DNA from: Paraburkholderia tropica
Lineage (GTDB): Bacteria; Pseudomonadota; Gammaproteobacteria; Burkholderiales; Burkholderiaceae
Assembly (NCBI RefSeq): GCF_900109265.1
Contig: NZ_FNZM01000007.1
Location: 248,001-312,000 of the forward strand
Length of the DNA stretch: 64,000 nt
Direction of reading: 5' to 3'
Below are positions 54,632 to 63,825 of the stretch, piece after piece (the first letter of the stretch is position 1; each line of letters begins with the position of its first letter). Position numbers and translations under genes: made by a program. The notes under the pieces were generated by a model. That model saw only the letters and a program-made list of their open reading frames with translations, was not told where the DNA came from and did not search any database.

Positions 54632-56068
54632 ATGAACTCTGCTGTGCCGACGTTGCAGCACTTTATCGACGGCGCTTTTGTGCCGGGTACCGAGCATCTC
54701 GACGTGCACAATCCAGCGGACCACAAGCTGCTGTCGCGCATGCCGGTGGCGAGCGCGGAGCAGATCGAATGCGCACTCGATGCCGCCCGACGCGCGCAGC
54801 CCGCATGTGCAAAACGCACGCCGCAGGAGCGTGCGGGTTTTCTGCGCCGGATTGCGGCCGGCGTGCGCGAGCACGCGCCTCAGCTCGCGCGGACCATCAT
54901 GCTGGAGCAGGGCAAGGTAGCCAGTCTCGCTGAGATCGAGGTCGCCTTTACCGCCGATTACCTGGATTACATGGCGGAGTGGGCACGACGTATCGAAGGG
55001 GAAATCATCACCAGCGATCGTCCGGGTGAAAACATTTTTTTATTCCGCAAGCCAATGGGCGTCGTCGCCGGTATTTTGCCGTGGAATTTCCCGTTGTTTC
55101 TGATCGCTCGAAAAATGGCGCCGGCGCTATTGACCGGCAACACGATCGTCATCAAGCCGAGTGAAGAGACGCCGAATAACTGTTTCGAGTTTGCGAAACT
55201 GGTGGCCGAAACGGATTTGCCGGCTGGTGTGTTCAACGTGGTCGGCGGGATGGGCGAGGTCGGCGCGCGGCTTGCCGCCAGCGAACGTGTCGATATGATC
55301 AGCTTCACCGGAAGCGTATCGACGGGCGCGAGAATCATGGCGGCCGCTGCAGGCAATCTGACGAAGCTCAATCTCGAACTGGGCGGCAAGGCGCCGGCCA
55401 TCGTGCTCGCCGACGCCGATCTGGAACTGGCGGTCAAAGCGATTCACGCATCGCGCGTCATCAATACCGGTCAGGTCTGCAATTGCGCGGAACGCGTGTA
55501 TGTCGAACGCAGCGTCGCGTCGTCGTTCATCGAACGAATCACCGCGGCAATGGCGGCAACGCGTTATGGCGATCCGGGCCGTGAGTCCAATCTGGACATG
55601 GGACCACTGATCAACGAACGCGCGCTGAAAAGCGTCGCGGACAAAGTCAGCGCCGCGATTGCGCAAGGTGCAACGGTGACGACCGGTGGCGCGGTCGCCG
55701 CGCGGGAGGCCGGTTATCACTATCAGCCGACTGTGCTGGCGGATTGCCGCGCGGACATGAACATCATGCGCGAAGAAATCTTCGGGCCGGTGCTGCCGAT
55801 CCAGATCGTCGAAGGCCTCGATGAAGCGATCAGCCTTGCCAACGACTCGACCTATGGCCTGACGTCGTCGATCTATACGCGAAGCCTCGCTAGTGCGATG
55901 CAGGCGAGCCGCGAACTGGACTTCGGCGAGACCTACATCAATCGCGAGAATTTCGAGGCGATGCAGGGATTTCACGCGGGCGTGCGGCGCTCGGGCATGG
56001 GCGGTGCCGATGGCAAGCACGGCCTGTACGAATACACGCATACGCACGTTGTTTACATGCAGTCTTGA
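54632..56068 (+). CDS. aldA: Lactaldehyde/glycolaldehyde dehydrogenase, AldA type
   Basis: 478 residues from the ATG with caggagac upstream. The ALDH fold is complete: GVVAGILPWNFPLFLIARK, the conserved LELGGKAPAIVLADADLEL, catalytic Cys283 in NTGQVCNCAERVYVE, REEIFGPVLPI, and the end TYINRENFEAMQGFHAG. The GQVCNCAERVYV and INRENFEAMQGFH stretches are characteristic of AldA. It would oxidise a short hydroxy-aldehyde with NAD. Probably acts downstream of the hyuAB product. Confidence 0.9.
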   Translation: MNSAVPTLQHFIDGAFVPGTEHLDVHNPADHKLLSRMPVASAEQIECALDAARRAQPACAKRTPQERAGFLRRIAAGVREHAPQLARTIMLEQGKVASLAEIEVAFTADYLDYMAEWARRIEGEIITSDRPGENIFLFRKPMGVVAGILPWNFPLFLIARKMAPALLTGNTIVIKPSEETPNNCFEFAKLVAETDLPAGVFNVVGGMGEVGARLAASERVDMISFTGSVSTGARIMAAAAGNLTKLNLELGGKAPAIVLADADLELAVKAIHASRVINTGQVCNCAERVYVERSVASSFIERITAAMAATRYGDPGRESNLDMGPLINERALKSVADKVSAAIAQGATVTTGGAVAAREAGYHYQPTVLADCRADMNIMREEIFGPVLPIQIVEGLDEAISLANDSTYGLTSSIYTRSLASAMQASRELDFGETYINRENFEAMQGFHAGVRRSGMGGADGKHGLYEYTHTHVVYMQS

Positions 56069-56256
56069 TTTGACGCCTGTACGCGGTTTCGGCGTGCCGC
56101 GAGCCCGTTTTTTCCACACGTCCGGTGTTCGTCGCAAAGCGCGGCGTGTCCGTGTGAAGGATGGTTGATATTTCGCATGTCCTTCATTTATTTCGGATGA
56201 CGAATTATATAGCGAGACTAATTTCTAACAGTTGCTTCAAGGTGAAGGGGACGTCG

Positions 56257-57396
56257 ATGAAGAAGGTCGTGATGATGTTCGCGTGCGGGGCAGCAGCAGG
56301 ATTGACGCACGCTCAGAGTTCCGTGACGCTTTACGGCGTCGTGGACGAGGGTTTCCAGTACACGAATAATCAGGGCGGCAAGACTTCTTATGCGATGTCG
56401 CAGGGAGGCCTTGGCAGCAGCAAGTGGGGACTGACGGGCAATGAAGATCTCGGCGGCGGGCTGCGCGTATTCTTCAAGCTCGAAAATGGCTTTAATCCGA
56501 GCAACGGCGCGCTGGGCAACAATGGCGCGCTGTTCGGACGGACGGCTTATATCGGGATCGGCAGCGACCGTTACGGACAGATCAGACTCGGTAAGCAATA
56601 TGACCTGCTGTTCGATAGCCTTGTGCTGATGTCGGCCGCAGGGAAGTTCGCGGGCGGCCTGGGTGCACATGTCGGCGACGTCGACAACATTTGGGGCGAC
56701 TTCAACTTGAACAACGCAGTGAAGTACCTGTCGCCGACGCTGCGCGGGCTGCAGTTTGGCGCCGCCTACGCGTTCGGCAATACGGCGGGGTCGATGGGCC
56801 GCAACCAGGTCGTGAATTTCTCGCTGACCTATGCGAACGGTCCTTTCGGCGCCGCCGCGGCTTACCTGAAGGTCAATAATCCAGGCACGGCCGTGTGGAA
56901 CGCGAGCGCGTCGCCGGTCGAGGGCCAAGACTACACCAATCCACTCACCACGCCGATTTATCGCGGCTACGCGAGTGCTTCTTCCCTGCAGATCGCTGGC
57001 GGCGCAGTCAAGTATCAGCTGGCGGCGTCGAATTTCGGGATCGTATACACGAACGTGCAGTTCCATGATGCGGTGGTGACCAGTACGACTCCGCTCGGCG
57101 GCAATGCGCACTTCAATACGCTGGAAGGCAACTACACCTACAACGTGACGCCCGAGCTGTTGCTGGGCGCGGCATACAGCTACACGTGGGCGCAGGATGC
57201 GCGTTATGGGCAGTTGAATCTCGGCTCGACGTACCTGTTGTCCAAGCGCACGTTGTTTTATGTTAGCGGCGTCTGGCAACACGCGAGCGGTACGAACTCG
57301 GTGGGTACAGCGGCGATGGCGGCAAACAACAATATTACGGCGTCGAGTACGCCGAATCAGGTCGTGGTGCGCCTCGGAATCCGGCATAGCTTTTAA
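56257..57396 (+). CDS. Outer-membrane general porin
   Basis: 379 residues from the ATG after aaggtgaagg. A signal peptide (VVMMFACGAAAGLTHA) is followed by QSSVTLYGVVDEGFQYTNN and RTAYIGIGSDRYGQIRLGKQ, the usual start of betaproteobacterial trimeric porins. The last residues NQVVVRLGIRHSF end in Phe, the signal for outer-membrane insertion. It closes the catabolic operon and probably admits its substrate. Confidence 0.93.
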   Translation: MKKVVMMFACGAAAGLTHAQSSVTLYGVVDEGFQYTNNQGGKTSYAMSQGGLGSSKWGLTGNEDLGGGLRVFFKLENGFNPSNGALGNNGALFGRTAYIGIGSDRYGQIRLGKQYDLLFDSLVLMSAAGKFAGGLGAHVGDVDNIWGDFNLNNAVKYLSPTLRGLQFGAAYAFGNTAGSMGRNQVVNFSLTYANGPFGAAAAYLKVNNPGTAVWNASASPVEGQDYTNPLTTPIYRGYASASSLQIAGGAVKYQLAASNFGIVYTNVQFHDAVVTSTTPLGGNAHFNTLEGNYTYNVTPELLLGAAYSYTWAQDARYGQLNLGSTYLLSKRTLFYVSGVWQHASGTNSVGTAAMAANNNITASSTPNQVVVRLGIRHSF

Positions 57397-57761
57397 TCGT
57401 CTTTGTGTAGTGTCGCCAGATTTGATCCGCCGGCGTCAATCATCCCGGTCTCTGGTTCGCTGTCGGCGGTGATTGCCTTTTCGATGCAACGCGACACCGC
57501 AACCGCGTCGTGATGGGTTCGCAGCATGAAATCAATTCTTGAAACGCGATTCCGTTCGTACCTTCACACGTATCTCTGGCTGAATCGCCCGTTCCGGTAA
57601 TGCTCGAGCGTTGCAATTTCATATTTTTCTGTGGTCAGGCAGAGATTGAGTTCCGCACATTCTTCGATGTTGCAGTCGAACGCAAACGCCGAAAACTCTT
57701 CATTGGGATGTACTCGCAAAAAGTCCCTGACGCTGTACCTCACAAAATCCTGTACGCCTGC
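57397..57761. other. Intergenic stretch between convergent genes
   Basis: About 365 bases between the porin and the converging short-chain dehydrogenase gene. No supported gene and no strong terminator hairpin with a T-run was recognised. Confidence 0.5.
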
Positions 57762-58520
57762 TCAAATATTCGTGAAGGTGAGCCCGCCATCGACCGCCAT
57801 CCATTGCGCGGTCACGAATCCCGCGTCGTCGGACGCCAGATACGCGATTGCTTTGGCGATGTCATCGACAGTTCCCAGGCGGCCAAGCGGAGTCGTGGCC
57901 ACACGCCTGGCATCACGCTCTTCATTGCGATTTCGAATCGTGCCTTCGGTCGGAACAGCGGACGGACACACTGCGTTGACGCGGATATGACGGGCGCCCA
58001 GTTCCGCCGCCGCTGCGCGCGTAATCCCCAGAATGCCGGATTTGATGCCCGAGTACACGATGGAATTCACGGCTGATCGCAGAGCGGCGGTCGATGCCAC
58101 ATTGACAATGGCCCCGCCGCGAGCACGGTCCATGACCGCCGTGGCAGCTTGAATGCCCCATATCACGGCTTTAAATCCGATGTCGAGCATTCGGTCCATG
58201 GTTTCGGGCGCGATATCCTGCACGGGTTGGTAACGAACCCACGCCGCATTATTGATCAAAATATCGAACCGACCGCCTTTTTCACATACCGTGTTAACGG
58301 CTTCGGTGACGCCTTGTCGGGTCGAGACATTCTTCACAACGGGGAATGCATGGCCGCCAGTGGCGACGACTGCTTCGACGGTGCCCGTGACCAATTCGTC
58401 CCTCAGGTCATTGACGCCAACGATCGCACCGCGAGCGGCAAGGCTGAGCGCGGTTGCTTTGCCGATTCCCGCGCCGGCACCCGTGACGAGGGCATAACGC
58501 CCAGCCAGGTCCTGTTGCAT
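57762..58520 (-). CDS. Short-chain dehydrogenase/reductase (SDR), copy A
   Basis: 252 residues. The SDR features are intact: cofactor loop VTGAGAGIGKATALSLAARG, the NNAA motif in DILINNAAWVRYQPV, catalytic Ser in NVASTAALRS, Tyr/Lys in SIVYSGIKSG, and the C-terminal PLGRLGTVDDIAKAIAYLAS. It is closely related to the SDR at 62.2 kb (shared WVRYxPV and VxWGIQAA stretches). The substrate is unknown. It is the last gene of the minus-strand catabolic block, 26 bases after the hydratase gene. Confidence 0.9.
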   Translation of the reverse strand: MQQDLAGRYALVTGAGAGIGKATALSLAARGAIVGVNDLRDELVTGTVEAVVATGGHAFPVVKNVSTRQGVTEAVNTVCEKGGRFDILINNAAWVRYQPVQDIAPETMDRMLDIGFKAVIWGIQAATAVMDRARGGAIVNVASTAALRSAVNSIVYSGIKSGILGITRAAAAELGARHIRVNAVCPSAVPTEGTIRNRNEERDARRVATTPLGRLGTVDDIAKAIAYLASDDAGFVTAQWMAVDGGLTFTNI

Positions 58521-58546
58521 AGGGGTTCTTTCTCCGCGTTGTGAAT

Positions 58547-59341
58547 TTAACGGCCTTTAAAGACGGGAACGCGCTTTTCCAGGAAGGCCGCGCGGGCTTC
58601 CTTGGCGTCTTCGGTCCTGGCCAGCATCATCGTTATGTCCTGCTCGTGGCGGTAGGCTTCGCGCTGGGGCATTTGATCGACAAAGTTCGCCGCTTTCTTT
58701 GCCTGTACGATTGCAATCGGGGACTTGCTGGCAATGCGTCGAGCCAGTTCCATGACGTGAGGCATAAGCTGCTCGGGCGGCAGGACGTCCTCCAGCACGT
58801 TACGGCGGAGGAGATCATGAGCGGTCAGCCTGTCGCCGGTAAAGAACATGCGCCGGACGGTCGATCGACCGAACAACGTACGCAACATCGAAGCACCGCC
58901 AGCTAGTCCGACATTGATCTCAGGCATCGCAAACACAGCGTTTTCCGATGCATACATGATGTCGCATGAGGCCATCAGGCCCAAGCCGGCACCGAGCGCC
59001 GCGCCGTTGACTGCCGCGATCACGGGCTTTGCGCACTCCTTGATGGCATTGCCGGTTTCACGAGTCCAGCGATTGTGATCGAGGAAGTCGCCAGGGAGGT
59101 CGGGGTTCGGGCGGTCACGAAGGTCTGCGCCGGCGCAAAACGCGGTACCGGCACCGCTCAGGACCGCGCAGTGAATGTCCTCGCGAGAGCTGATTTCGTC
59201 AAAGACCGCAATGAGCCGACGACGCATGGCGCGAGACAGCGCGTTCTTGACCTCGGGACGGTTGAGCAATACGAGTGCCACGCCGTTCTCGACTTCCAGT
59301 GTCACGGTATTTTGGGCGATCTCTCGTGCGTCTTCATTCAT
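58547..59341 (-). CDS. Enoyl-CoA hydratase/isomerase family protein
   Basis: 264 residues from the ATG with a ggag site. Crotonase marks: VALVLLNRPEVKNALSRAM, the oxyanion-hole segments SGAGTAFCAGADLRDR and AVNGAALGAGLGLMASCDI, and PEINVGLAGGASMLRTLFG. In the second half GRSTVRRMFFTGDRLTA replaces the usual general-base Glu region of hydratases, so it may be an isomerase, hydrolase or a different crotonase reaction. In the same block as two SDRs and a lactonase. Confidence 0.88.
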   Translation of the reverse strand: MNEDAREIAQNTVTLEVENGVALVLLNRPEVKNALSRAMRRRLIAVFDEISSREDIHCAVLSGAGTAFCAGADLRDRPNPDLPGDFLDHNRWTRETGNAIKECAKPVIAAVNGAALGAGLGLMASCDIMYASENAVFAMPEINVGLAGGASMLRTLFGRSTVRRMFFTGDRLTAHDLLRRNVLEDVLPPEQLMPHVMELARRIASKSPIAIVQAKKAANFVDQMPQREAYRHEQDITMMLARTEDAKEARAAFLEKRVPVFKGR

Positions 59342-59481
59342 GCTTAGTCTCCGATTTTTAATAAAACTCGGCAATACGGAAAATTCTATCGCGTAATTAG
59401 CGGTTGATTCTCAATAGAAAACTACAGCAGATTCGCAAAAAACACAGTTAGTAAGCGTACCTGACGGGCGTATCATGCTCT

Positions 59482-60414
59482 TCACATCGTGGACTCATAC
59501 GCGGAGAATCTGAGTTCCGATCCGGAGACCCGAGACGCTACGAAATCCAAAAACAAGCGGATCTTCGTCGGTATTGGCAGGGAGTCGATAATCGTTGCAT
59601 ACATGCCATCTTCGAACGACGAGTTCGTGACCTGATACTCCGGCAGCAGTCGCACCAGCCGCCTGCTTAGCAGATCCTTGTGAACGGTATAGTCGTCCAG
59701 CAGAACGATGCCTTCGCCCATCCGCGCGAATTCGAGTAGGGCAATGCCATTGTTGCTCACATGACTTGGCTGAAATGAGACTTCGGTTTCGACATTGTCT
59801 TTTCGGAATCGCCACGAGTAGCCGCTTCCGGGCATGGAGTACGCGACACACCGGTGAAGCTTCAGTTCTTCTGGCGAAGTGGGCGGGTTGCGGCCAATGA
59901 AGTAAGCGGGCGACACAACCAGGTACCGGTCGCTCCGGAAAAGCATTCGTCGCTTGATGCCAGCCTCGACGGGGGGTGCGATCCGAAAATCGATATCGAT
60001 ATGATCATTGCTCAGATCAGCAGGATTCTCGCTCAGCACCAGTTCGACCTGAATATCGGGGTAAAGCTTGGAGAATTCGCAGATCAGACTCGGCAATACG
60101 CCAAGGCCGAACATCACGCGTGAATGAACGCGCAACGTTCCCGAGGGAGATGAGGCGATTGATGTGATGCTCCGATGCGCGTCTTCAATGTGCCGTAGAA
60201 TGCCCTCCACATGCCTTGCATACTCGATCCCCGCCTCAGTCAAGGTGACACTGCGAGTCGTTCGAGTGAATAGCTTGACCTTCAAATCCTCTTCGAGATC
60301 CAGAACCATTCTGGAAACGGACGCGGCGGCGATACCGAACTGGCGAGCAGTTTCTGAAAAATTTTTATTCCTTGAAATGGAAAGGAAAAATTCCATCGCA
60401 CGTATCCGATCCAC
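59482..60414 (-). CDS. LysR-family regulator of the catabolic block
   Basis: 310 residues from a GTG; an ATG six codons in is an alternative. The helix-turn-helix is clear (MEFFLSISRNKNFSETARQF, GIAAASVSRMVLDLEEDLKV, KLFTRTTRSVTLTEAG). The effector domain has LPSLICEFSKLYPDIQVELV and DIDFRIAPP, close to the CrgA/DsdC-like LysR subgroup. It lies within the minus-strand block, between the transporter and the hydratase, and probably controls it. A palindrome lies just upstream. Confidence 0.9.
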   Translation of the reverse strand: MDRIRAMEFFLSISRNKNFSETARQFGIAAASVSRMVLDLEEDLKVKLFTRTTRSVTLTEAGIEYARHVEGILRHIEDAHRSITSIASSPSGTLRVHSRVMFGLGVLPSLICEFSKLYPDIQVELVLSENPADLSNDHIDIDFRIAPPVEAGIKRRMLFRSDRYLVVSPAYFIGRNPPTSPEELKLHRCVAYSMPGSGYSWRFRKDNVETEVSFQPSHVSNNGIALLEFARMGEGIVLLDDYTVHKDLLSRRLVRLLPEYQVTNSSFEDGMYATIIDSLPIPTKIRLFLDFVASRVSGSELRFSAYESTM

Positions 60415-60496
60415 GATGTCTCACTCTTATGTAAGATTGGAAATGGGCCTATGATACTTTCCAAGTGTTTCGACATCATAGATGCAAACCCGAATT

Positions 60497-60520
60497 TACT
60501 TGACTGCTTATTTGCAAGTA
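60497..60520. promoter_or_regulatory. Palindrome upstream of the LysR gene
   Basis: An inverted repeat tacttg-N12-caagta lies about 80 bases upstream of the lysR start, between it and the MFS stop. The spacing resembles LysR recognition sites (T-N11-A type) and suggests autoregulation. Found by eye only. Confidence 0.4.
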
Positions 60521-60533
60521 TTGCGAATTGAAT

Positions 60534-61901
60534 CTACTGCTGATTCGATGGAATACAGGTTGGCACGCTATGATAGCGACGAAGAAGTCCTGGAATTTTC
60601 AATCCAATAAGGATTATCGAGACCGAAGCCACGACGGCGGGAACCGCAACCCAACTAACAATTGCGGTCATGGTCCAACCCAGCGAAAGCAGCACAGGTC
60701 CAAGGAATGTACCGGCAATGCCGCCGAAACGGCCCACGCCCAGCACCCACGCCGCGCCCGTCACGCGACTCGACGTTGGATACATTTGCGTTGCAAGGGT
60801 GGACATCGAGGAACAAGCGCCATTGTTGGTCATTGCAACGAGCATAAGCAGTGCCATCAGAATCTCTCCGCGAGCGCCTGTCACGCCAACGACCAATGCA
60901 GCAATGGTGCAAATCGCGAAGTAGCCGGAAATGATGCGCAACGGGCCAAACTTGTCCATCAGGATACCGGAGATAAAGATGCCAATGCCGGATATCCAGT
61001 TGAACCACATCATGGTGTTCGCCATTTTCTCGAGCTTATGACCATCCGCTTGGAGAATGGTAGGGAGCCACATACTGAGCACGTACAAGGTGACTGTGGA
61101 GCAGATGTAGGCGACCCACAACAGGAGGGTCGGGCCCCGTAGCTGTTCGGAGAATAATTCAGCAACGGAGAATTTCCTCTTTTTTACCTGAACCTCCGTG
61201 TCGGCGACAAATATAACGTTGGTGAAATCAGCTCCGGCGTCGATCCGCTTGAGTGCATGGGCAATTTTGTCTTGATGTTTTCCGGACGCCGCCAGGTAGC
61301 GAACCGATTCGGGTAGAAAGAACGCAAGCAGAATGCCGACAATGATCGGAGCGACGCCGCCGACAATCAGATAACCTTGCCATCCGTGCGTCGGGATGAC
61401 CCATTTTGCGAGTGGGCCGGTGATGCCGCCGCCAAATGCAAAACCGCAGAGCATGAAGTTGACGGCGCGGCTTCGCATACGGCTGGGCAGGAACTCGCTC
61501 ATCATGGTTGCGCAGTTCGGGATAGCAGCGCCGAGACCAATACCGGTCAGCAGACGGGCCCAAAACAGTTCTTCCACATTAGTCGAGTAGCCCGCGGCCA
61601 GCGAGAACACGCCGAAAAATACCACCGAGCACGCGAGCACGATTCGGCGGCCAATACGGTCAGCGGCTGGTGCGGCCACTGCGGCGCCAATGCCGATGCC
61701 GACGAGGGCCGCGCTAAGCACAGGGGCTAATTCAGCTTCGCTCACGCCCCATTGCTTAATCAGCGACGGCGCGATCAGGCCCATCGCGCTCGTGTCCAGG
61801 CCGTCGAGAACGATGGTCAGGAAACACAGAACAAACAAGATCACGTGGAAGCGGCCAAGCGGCCGCTCGTCGATGAACGACTGCACGTCGATGGTTTTCA
61901 T
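60534..61901 (-). CDS. MFS transporter, aromatic acid:proton symporter (AAHS) type
   Basis: 455 residues from the ATG at 61899-61901; a TTG two codons upstream is the other option. The AAHS marks are present: LDGLDTSAMGLIAPSLIKQW in helix 1, PAADRIGRRIVLACS in the first loop, and GAAIPNCATMMSEFLPSRMR in helix 4 and its loop, with a large central loop. Such carriers import benzoate-like acids. In the catabolic block with SDRs, crotonase and SMP-30, so an aromatic or lactone-forming acid is a plausible substrate. Confidence 0.9.
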   Translation of the reverse strand: MKTIDVQSFIDERPLGRFHVILFVLCFLTIVLDGLDTSAMGLIAPSLIKQWGVSEAELAPVLSAALVGIGIGAAVAAPAADRIGRRIVLACSVVFFGVFSLAAGYSTNVEELFWARLLTGIGLGAAIPNCATMMSEFLPSRMRSRAVNFMLCGFAFGGGITGPLAKWVIPTHGWQGYLIVGGVAPIIVGILLAFFLPESVRYLAASGKHQDKIAHALKRIDAGADFTNVIFVADTEVQVKKRKFSVAELFSEQLRGPTLLLWVAYICSTVTLYVLSMWLPTILQADGHKLEKMANTMMWFNWISGIGIFISGILMDKFGPLRIISGYFAICTIAALVVGVTGARGEILMALLMLVAMTNNGACSSMSTLATQMYPTSSRVTGAAWVLGVGRFGGIAGTFLGPVLLSLGWTMTAIVSWVAVPAVVASVSIILIGLKIPGLLRRYHSVPTCIPSNQQ

Positions 61902-62178
61902 GTTCAAATCCCGTTTAGCTGGAAAAGGAAATCACGAATTGCAGCGTTGGCAACAGGATTGGCAACGACGCTGCTAATGTGCACTGTCTATAGCCCTCTG
62001 GTCCGGGGAGGGCCGCAGTTGTAGAGCCTGGTGTAATTTCGATCAATTACTCAAGTCGAACTGGGAAAAAATTATCATTTCTCATATATCTCCAATTTAT
62101 TTATAGTTTTATTTGTTCCAGAATTTTCGCGCCGTGTCTACATGACAGGCCAGGACAGCGGAGGAGAAACGTGACAAT

Positions 62179-62931
62179 TCACAGATAGGCAATCGCGGAT
62201 CCACCGTCAACGCGAATACACTCTCCGTTGACGAACGAGCTTTGATCCGAAGCCAGAAAACATGCAGCGTTTGCAATGTCTTCGGGCTTTCCGAGGCGAG
62301 GCATCGGAGTTTTAGCCAGGCGAACTTTGCGCGTTTCTTCGCTGACGTTTTTCGCCACGCCTTCGGTTTCCGTATAGCCCGGCGCAACCGAATTGATGCG
62401 AATGCCACGCGCGCCCAGTTCTGCTGCCGCGCTGCGCATCAGACCCAAAACGCCGGCCTTCACGCCGCAGTAGACCAGCGCTCTGGGTAAGCCAATGAAG
62501 CCAGACGCGGATGCGATGTTGACAACCGACCCACCTTCCTTCATGTATTGCGCAGCAGCCTGAATGCCCCACACAACAGAATTGAAGCCGGTGCCGGTCA
62601 TCATCGAAACGTCTCTTTCCGAGATTTCCAGAACGGGCGCATAGCGAACCCACATTGCGTTGCTGACTACGACGTCGAGGCGGCCTGCCTGTTCGGCCAA
62701 CGCCTCCGCAGCATTGAAGATCGTTTCACGTTTGGCTACGTCGCCACCGAACGCGAGGGCTTGGCCACCTTGAGCCATGATTGCTTCGGCAGCCTCCTGT
62801 GCCTTCTCCAGATCGCGATCCAGAATGCCCACCGCAGAACCTTCGTCAATGAATTTTTTAACGATGGCGCGACCAATACCCTGCGCTCCGCCGGTCACGA
62901 GTGCGACCTTTCCGTCCAGTTGTTTCGCCAT
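62179..62931 (-). CDS. Short-chain dehydrogenase/reductase (SDR), copy B
   Basis: 250 residues from the ATG after caggaattg. Features: VTGGAQGIGRAIVKKFIDEG, VVVSNAMWVRYAPVLEIS (SNA instead of the usual NNA), catalytic Ser in NIASASGFIG, and LVYCGVKAGVLG for Tyr/Lys. The second NAD-binding Asn of the common NNAG motif differs from copy A, though the position is close. It follows the SMP-30 gene by 12 bases. Confidence 0.9.
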   Translation of the reverse strand: MAKQLDGKVALVTGGAQGIGRAIVKKFIDEGSAVGILDRDLEKAQEAAEAIMAQGGQALAFGGDVAKRETIFNAAEALAEQAGRLDVVVSNAMWVRYAPVLEISERDVSMMTGTGFNSVVWGIQAAAQYMKEGGSVVNIASASGFIGLPRALVYCGVKAGVLGLMRSAAAELGARGIRINSVAPGYTETEGVAKNVSEETRKVRLAKTPMPRLGKPEDIANAACFLASDQSSFVNGECIRVDGGSAIAYL

Positions 62932-62943
62932 TTCAATTCCTGA

Positions 62944-63825
62944 TTAAAGATCGTTAAACCGGCACTCGACCAGGCCTTTTACGCCGGTGTCTTTGATTGC
63001 AACCACAGCGCCGGCGTTTGGATTCTCGCTGCGCAGCGCATTTCCACTGTTGCTGATCGAGGTTACGAAGATCGTATCGAGATCACGGCCGCCGATGCAT
63101 GGGCAGCTCGGGTAGACAGTAGGCAGGTCGATCAGCATGTCTAACCTTCCATTGCGCCTGAATCGAGCGAGTTGCCCAGAAATCACCATCGCCGCCCAGA
63201 GATTGCCGTGTGCATCGATCGTTGCGCCGTCTGGACCGGATTTCAATGACGTGGTATCCACGAAGCGCGTACGCCCGCTGATTGATCCGGATGACGAGTC
63301 GTAGCGATAGCGACGCAGTTGGTCGCTCAAGCTATCCGAAAAGTACAGGTACTTTCCGTCGGGACTAAAGCAGGTCGAATTGGCGACGCAGATTCCCGTT
63401 TCCAGGACCTTCAGAGAGCCTTTGCCATCGAGTTGATACAGTTCGCCCACGGGCTCCCGTCGCCCGAGTGCCATCGAGCCGATAACAAAACGCCCTTCGC
63501 GATCGACACGACCATCGTTGAGCCGCATGTTCGGAGCAGGGTGCACCATGTCGACAAAATGAGTCACCTCGCCGGTCTCTGTATCAAGGAAGTGGAAACT
63601 GTCTGCTTCTGCGACGAGAAGGCGACCACTTTCGCACAGAGCAATCGCCCCGATCTGTGACGGCATTTTCCACGTTCGCACGCATGCCGACTTCAGGTCG
63701 GTAGACTTCACGAGATGTGCGTGGGAATCAATCCAGTACAAGATCTGTTTACGATCGTCCCATAGCGGGCACTCTCCCAACGCATCGCGGGATGAACCGA
63801 TAATGTCGATAGAATGATTGATCAT
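62944..63825 (-). CDS. SMP-30/gluconolactonase-type lactonase
   Basis: 293 residues. The six-bladed propeller marks are visible: DALGECPLWDDRKQILYWID, the MRLNDGRVDREGRFVIGSM metal region, FSPDGKYLYFSDSLSDQLRR, and KSGPDGATIDAHGNLWAAM. Members hydrolyse sugar-derived or other lactones using a metal. Its start overlaps the stop of the upstream gene (ATGA), so it is coupled to it. A lactonase beside two SDRs suggests oxidation of an alcohol/lactol followed by ring opening. Confidence 0.92.
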   Translation of the reverse strand: MINHSIDIIGSSRDALGECPLWDDRKQILYWIDSHAHLVKSTDLKSACVRTWKMPSQIGAIALCESGRLLVAEADSFHFLDTETGEVTHFVDMVHPAPNMRLNDGRVDREGRFVIGSMALGRREPVGELYQLDGKGSLKVLETGICVANSTCFSPDGKYLYFSDSLSDQLRRYRYDSSSGSISGRTRFVDTTSLKSGPDGATIDAHGNLWAAMVISGQLARFRRNGRLDMLIDLPTVYPSCPCIGGRDLDTIFVTSISNSGNALRSENPNAGAVVAIKDTGVKGLVECRFNDL

